Shown: positions 56,301-62,300 of the stretch, in pieces | Numbering within the stretch: the first letter of the stretch is position 1 | How the letters are laid out: every line of letters begins with the position of its first letter | Assembly (NCBI GenBank): GCA_030062745.1 | Contig: CP099840.1 | Span: forward strand, 9,064,932-9,128,931 | Source of the DNA: Capitulum mitella | Taxonomy: Eukaryota; Arthropoda; Thecostraca; Pollicipedomorpha; Pollicipedidae | Length of the DNA: 64,000 nucleotides | Reading direction: 5' to 3' | Made by a program: the position numbers and the translations under genes | Notes under the pieces: model-generated | Database searches by the model: none | What the model was told of the DNA's origin: nothing | Seen by the model: only the letters and a program-made list of their open reading frames with translations

Positions 56301-59300
56301 TGTTTCGTTTGTATATGGGACTGTGAAGGAACTTCATCGTCCGAGGCTGCATTGCTTGGAATGTTCCAAGCCATTTGTGGACTCGGCCGCAGGGTTCACC
56401 TCCATTTGCGGCCGTTGTGTCGCATCATTACTTATCCAGTTTCATTAGGTTGAGGCTTTCTGGGGCTATTTCGGACGCGTTTTGGCCCTCTGCCGAGGAG
56501 TGCAGTGAATGAAATGTTTTTTTTTTCATTTGTGCTGTCATGTTCCAGAAAGAATTCCGCCCAGCAAAGGAATCGTATCCCTAGGTTTTCGATTTGTCCG
56601 AAGAGTTGCGACATTGTCATCATTGTAACCTCGCTCCGTAGTATGTCGACTACCTCAAGCTCTCCGAGCGTGCTCACGGCGAGCGTTGTCCGGGCTGCGG
56701 ACCGGAAGGGGCCACATCCGGTGCGCCGGTGCCGCCGGAAGTGGGCTAATGCCGAGTGCGGCCCATCATGGCGGCCGGACGGGCGACTGCCGGGCCGCTG
56801 GCCGGCCGCCGGTGCCCGCCCGGTGAGCGGCGGCGGCGGCGGCGGCGGCGGAGGGGCGCACCAGCCCGTGATCGGTCGGTCGACCGGCGGGGCCGCCCCG
56901 CGTCGATCGGCGCCGGAAGATGGATGGACGGCGGCTGCGGACCGACGACGACGTGTCCTGTGTCGCCGGGCAGAAGCTTTGTCGGGCGCCGGGCGGGGCC
57001 CACAGGCGGTGCCTTGGCAGCAGGCCGTTGTGCGAACCTTCCCGGCGCAGAGGGCCGGGATTCAGATGTGATGGACGTGTGCGCTTCAGATTGCTTGTAG
57101 GACAAAACACGACAGCGGCGTGCAGGTCGCCTAGTCAGCGAGGTTTGCCCCTCTTACGATCCCGAGCCTTGCTGGTCGCAACGAATGAAAGAAATCAGTC
57201 ACGAATGTTAAACGCGTCGCTAACAAGACGCGCAGTGAGACGGCGTGTCTGCGCCGAGGCTAATGAGGCGGCGGCGGCCCAGGGAGCCGGCGAGCGCCTC
57301 CGGTACCGTGCAGTTGCCGCGCTAGCAGGTGGCGGCGGCGCCCGACTCTCTCGCTCTCTCTGTCCCTCTCACTCTCTCTCTCTCTGTCTCTCTCTCACCT
57401 GATGACGCGGACGGACGGGCCGGGGTGACGGGATCGATGGGCCGCGGCCGCTGCCGCCGCCGCCGCACACCTGGCCTCAGGGGCGCTGCCGGGCCACTGC
57501 GGCCGGCGGCGGGCCCCGCGCCGGCCGCCGAGCCGCCACAGTGGCCGAGCCCCGCCCGACACCGCTACCCCACACCGCTGCCCCGTCACGGCCGGTCTGG
57601 ACGCCCCAGCGATTCGGTGCAGCCGCCGTGCGAGATATTTCTTTTGTTTTGTTTTAGGTCACGGCGCTGGGTACTTGCTTTGTTTTAGGCATCAAGCGCA
57701 GGAGGAAATTTGCTACATGGTCGTAGTTCATGCAGTTTTTGGAAGTGACGTATTACACGTTTAAGTTTTCTTTCAGAGAAGGAAATGTGAGCACGGGCAC
57801 ACTGTGTATATAAACCGCTTGTTGTTATGTCGTTCTCTAAAATATCTTCAGTGGAACGAGGGGATGTGATTATGAACGTGGCACTGGAATCTTTGAAAGT
57901 CGGTAAAGCCGTAAACATGTTTGAAGCCGTTTTCATTGGAACGTGATACGCCTGTAACGACTTTCCAGCAGATGCCCGTCCCATACTCGTCAAACGCTTG
58001 CTGATATGACGTTGCCCCTGTAGCACTGTTTTTAAAATTTGCGAAACGTTTCGAATCATACAGTTCCAGACACACTTGTTTCAGAATGGATTTCGTAATT
58101 AAAATATAGGCAAATTGCGTTCAGTTTCAGGTGACATTTTCGAGGTTTTTAAGCTGTTGTGGCGAATTTTCCTCGAACAGCTCCGTAATTCTGGCACTAT
58201 TTTCGGTAAATTCTTGGCGCGTGCATATGGCAGCGCGACGCGGGACACGGCCTGCTAGCCACTGGCTTGGCTTCGCTGCCCACCCCACGCCGGAAGCTGG
58301 CGGAGGTCAAAGCTCCGGCGCCGCCGGCCAACCGTCACGCCGAACCGGCGCGTGACGGCGCCGTGACGTCACGCCGCCCGGTCGGTGTCGTCACGGTGGC
58401 GCGCCGGGAACGTGAGGTGACGTGGAACCGGCCGGCGGCGCGGGCGGGGCCACTGCATGTTTGATGTGGTTCGAGCCGGTTTGGAGCGGCGCCGTTACGG
58501 GCCGGGCTGGGCGGTGTCGGTCGTGGAGTCGGGGCGACCTTCTGCTGGGTCGGCACGGGAGCCGCCACGAAGTGCTGTTGCAGTTAACCGGCGACGGCTG
58601 TTCGTTGTAATCGGTGCCGCCGGGCAGCATTGCCGTGATCGGCCATGCCCCCCCCCCCCCCCCCCTATCGACGGGACGATGGCGACAGATCCACACTGTC
58701 CGGCTCGTGGCGGCTGACCCGGGGCGGCGGCCGGCGGTGGCGTGGACGTCTGTGTACCCAGCCCCGCTCGTCTGAGCCGTTCGGCCCGGCGGCGATCAAA
58801 GCTGGCGTCCGGCGGCGGGCCGGCTGGGGCACGGCGGCGCCGTCACCGCCTCGCCCGACCGGCCACCCGTCAGTCCTGCCGGCGGCGGCGGCGGCGGCCT
58901 GGCCAGCCTGATGTCGGGCCTCTGTCCCCGGCAGCCGACGGCGTGACGAGCCGCCGTCACGCGCCAGGCGGGCGTGACGTGACGGGACGGTGTCTTGTCT
59001 TGTTTGTCGGCGCGATTATCGGTAAGGCCGGATATCATTGCGGTGGCATAGTGAAGTCCGGCTTTCGCGACGTAAAATAGGCTTCCTGAACGGGCCGTCT
59101 GTGGCTCTGCATTACGATGTCTTGTAGCGTTTTAGTTTGTTCATGCTTTGGAAGTGCGTACAGGTACTGTTTACATAGTTTGCATTCGCGCCGCAAACAG
59201 AGAGGGTGTTGGCGAATTTAGGAATAGCGTGACGCCTGGCTGCTGCAGGTTAGGTAGCGTTGCATACGGCGAAGTGCTGGCATAGCCTCATTCTGATACT

Positions 59301-62300
59301 CTTAGTCCGGGTACATCGACACATTGCAAGAAGCAGTGCTCCATCGTCGTCTATTCTCAGAAATAGATTTGGTTGGTCAGAAAGCGTCGCTGGCCGTATT
59401 TTCAGCACCCGGTTCTCCGAAAATATGTGGAAAAATATGAAACGCAGAACATATGATTAGTCAGATATTATGTTTTGACGTCGCCCATTTATGATGACGC
59501 ATTACAAATATTCCGTTAACGTCCACTGGCCGCGCTGGCTCACAAGAGCTGGTTGTTGGACGTGGATGATTAGAATACGGGGAACTTCCCGGAAGTCACT
59601 TTGAATGTCTGTGAAAGTTGTGAGGCGTACTGTTTGTTTGAAATCGATTTCTAAGGCTGCAGGCTATTACTTTTAACTCAGTCCAAAATTTGTGCTGGAA
59701 TTGGGACATTCCTTTCAAGATGCGAAGCGTGGCATTTGCTTCAAGGGTTCTCACTGCTTTTTGCAACAGTGGCTCGGGTGTTCACTAAAGCGTTAAAGTG
59801 CTAAAGGGTTTTCCATGCCCTTATTTTGGGTGACTGTTCTCATCATCTGGTCCTTTCACCAGACGTTTCTATTGCCGGTAGTTTCCATCGGTGTATCAGT
59901 GCAGATGAGCGTCGTTCTAATGAAAGCCTCTAAGCTGCATCTTCTACAGCTAAGATATGTACGTTGTGCGGATCTAATGGAGAATGCGGCCTTGACTGGA
60001 CTGACCTGCCCAGAAGCGGTCACTGCTCGGCGCTGCCTCGTCGCCCTGCCATCTGTCGGATGTTCCCTGCCGGACTCAGTCTCGGCGCTGGGCCGTCCTG
60101 GGTTGTCTGGCCCCAGCACCGGATCGCTGCCGGCCCCGGGTCAGGCAGTGGGCGACCTTCTGTCGCCTGTGCCGACACCCCGCGGACCCCCTGTGGCGCC
60201 GGCCGCCGGCTCGGTCAGCTGATGACCCTCTGTCGTCGGTAGCGGGTCTCGACCGGTTCGAGCCGCCCTCCGGGACAGACCGTCCAGCCGATGACCCCGG
60301 CGCTGGTCCGCGGCGGCGGCGGCGTCCGGTGCGTCCCCTCCGCTTGGCTGCCCCCGCTGGTCTGCCCTTCGCCGCTGGTCTCTCCGCGGCGGCTGGTCTG
60401 TGCGCAGCTGACTGGCCGGCCGCCGCTGTCCGAGGCGGCCTCTGCGCTCTTGGTCGGCGTGCCGCCGGACCGGGCCGACTCGGCGCCGGTCAGGAAGCCC
60501 CAGTGGCGGCGCCAGTGGTCGCTGGCCCGCTGCTCGCGCCGGATGCGCTCGGCCCAGATCAGGTGCTGCCGGTGCAGGCTGCTGTCGAGGCCGCCACGCT
60601 CGGCCCGCGCTCGCCCGGCCGGCTGGCTCATCCGCGGCCGGCGGCGCGCTCGGCGGCGGCCGTTGAGGTCGCCCTGGCCGGCCCGGAGGCGCCGGCGGTC
60701 CTGCGGCGCGCCCTCGGACGCTCACTAGCCGCCTCCTGCAAGACCCAGCCGCGCCGCCGCTGTAAAGTTGGCCTCCAGCTCAGTCAGGCCTGGCATTCCA
60801 CAGACGGACGCGACATCTAACACAGGCCTTTTCCTTGAGTAGGAGCTGTGGCAAATGGTCAAGAAGGTACTCGGCGTCTTGACTCGTCGACTGTAGCCTA
60901 TTGCGGCTGGGTTTTGCGTGTCTGCGAGGACCTGTGCCTGTGCGTGTTGCGTGCTAGGACTACAGCCTTCTTACTGGAAGCCGGCCGTGTGCCTGCTGCC
61001 AGCGCTCAACAGTCGAGACGCTTCTGGCTGGTAGTCACATCACGTGATGTGGCTTTTTCAGCGTCTCGTTTCCTGCCAGACGCGGGATTGCGACAGTGGG
61101 CTTTCTCGTCGTGCTGCTGGAGATTGACTTGGACATGTTTATCGGGGAGGAGTGGACTGGGTTTTCAGGCTGGGATGTTACAGTAGCCGCTTGGTATCTT
61201 TTTTTTGTTTGTTGTACTGGGCTGGTAATGTCATAGTGGCGTTGCGCTGGCTGTGTTGGTGAGACAGTGGGTGAAAGCGCTTCGGATTTGTTGAGCATTA
61301 AATAAAAATCCTCCTGAGAAATTCCCGTCACGTGTCGAGACCACAGTACCAAGTCGTTTTCCGTGGGCCTTGCCGGCCGCGGCTCTTGTTGCGTGGGTCA
61401 AGTGCTCCGACATACCCGCGCGTACCGCTGTGTGTCCACACTGATGCCATGATACTGTCTCAGTAAAGCGACACGATCCAGTAGCCGCGCCCCTTTGTAC
61501 ATCGCTATAGCGGTGGCAGCTTCTCACCTGGGTTCAGCGGGCCCGGTCCGGCAGTCTGGTCCGGTGGTCCGGCGGCCCGGTGGTTCGGCGGTCCGGCGGT
61601 CTGGTCCGGTGACCAGCGGTCCGCTGGTCTGAGGCCGTGTCGTCGGCGCGGCGGTGCCGCCACCACTGACCGGACTCGCTCGGGAGGTCCGGGCCAAGGC
61701 GCCGGCCCAGCCGCCCGCAGACTTCCCGTATCGACCTGGCATCACCCTGCTCCGCCCCTCCCCGCCCCGCCCCGCCCCGCCCCACCCCGCCCTGGCTACC
61801 GGCGACCGCAGGACACTGCCCCTCTGACTGCCGAGTACCAGCAGCGCACACTGAGGCACCCGGGGCACACAGGTGTCGGTCGGCGTAGGACGACCCGTCT
61901 CCGCTGCTGAACACCGATAAAAGGCGTAGTTCCTCCCTTGGTCGCGAGCGACTGTGTTAACCCCGCAGCCGGCTCAGTGCCCCGTCCCAGCTAGTTCAGG
62001 GTACTGGAAACGTCAGATCGTGTTGAGAACATGACGGACTTGAAGTGGCATGCTGGACACGATGCATATGTTATAATAAATGGGTGCTGGCGCTCTCTGT
62101 TGTGTTTATCAGAATATTTCCTATTAAGTTCTTAGTCTGCAGTTACTGGCTCGATTTGCACATTTTCTCTCCGATATAGTCTTAGAAATCGGTCTAATGT
62201 GGTGCGGTGCAAGTTGTAAACAGATCTCGTCCCTTCTCGTCTTGTCCTTGATTGTCTTGGCTCACGTTAAAGTAGTTTACCACCTTGCTGGCCGCTGTGG

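Noticed and set aside
60141-60725. 194-codon minus-strand frame overlapping the CIMIP1-like gene
   Set aside because: Pro/Arg/Ala-rich out-of-frame shadow; the 138-codon frame carries the family motifs.
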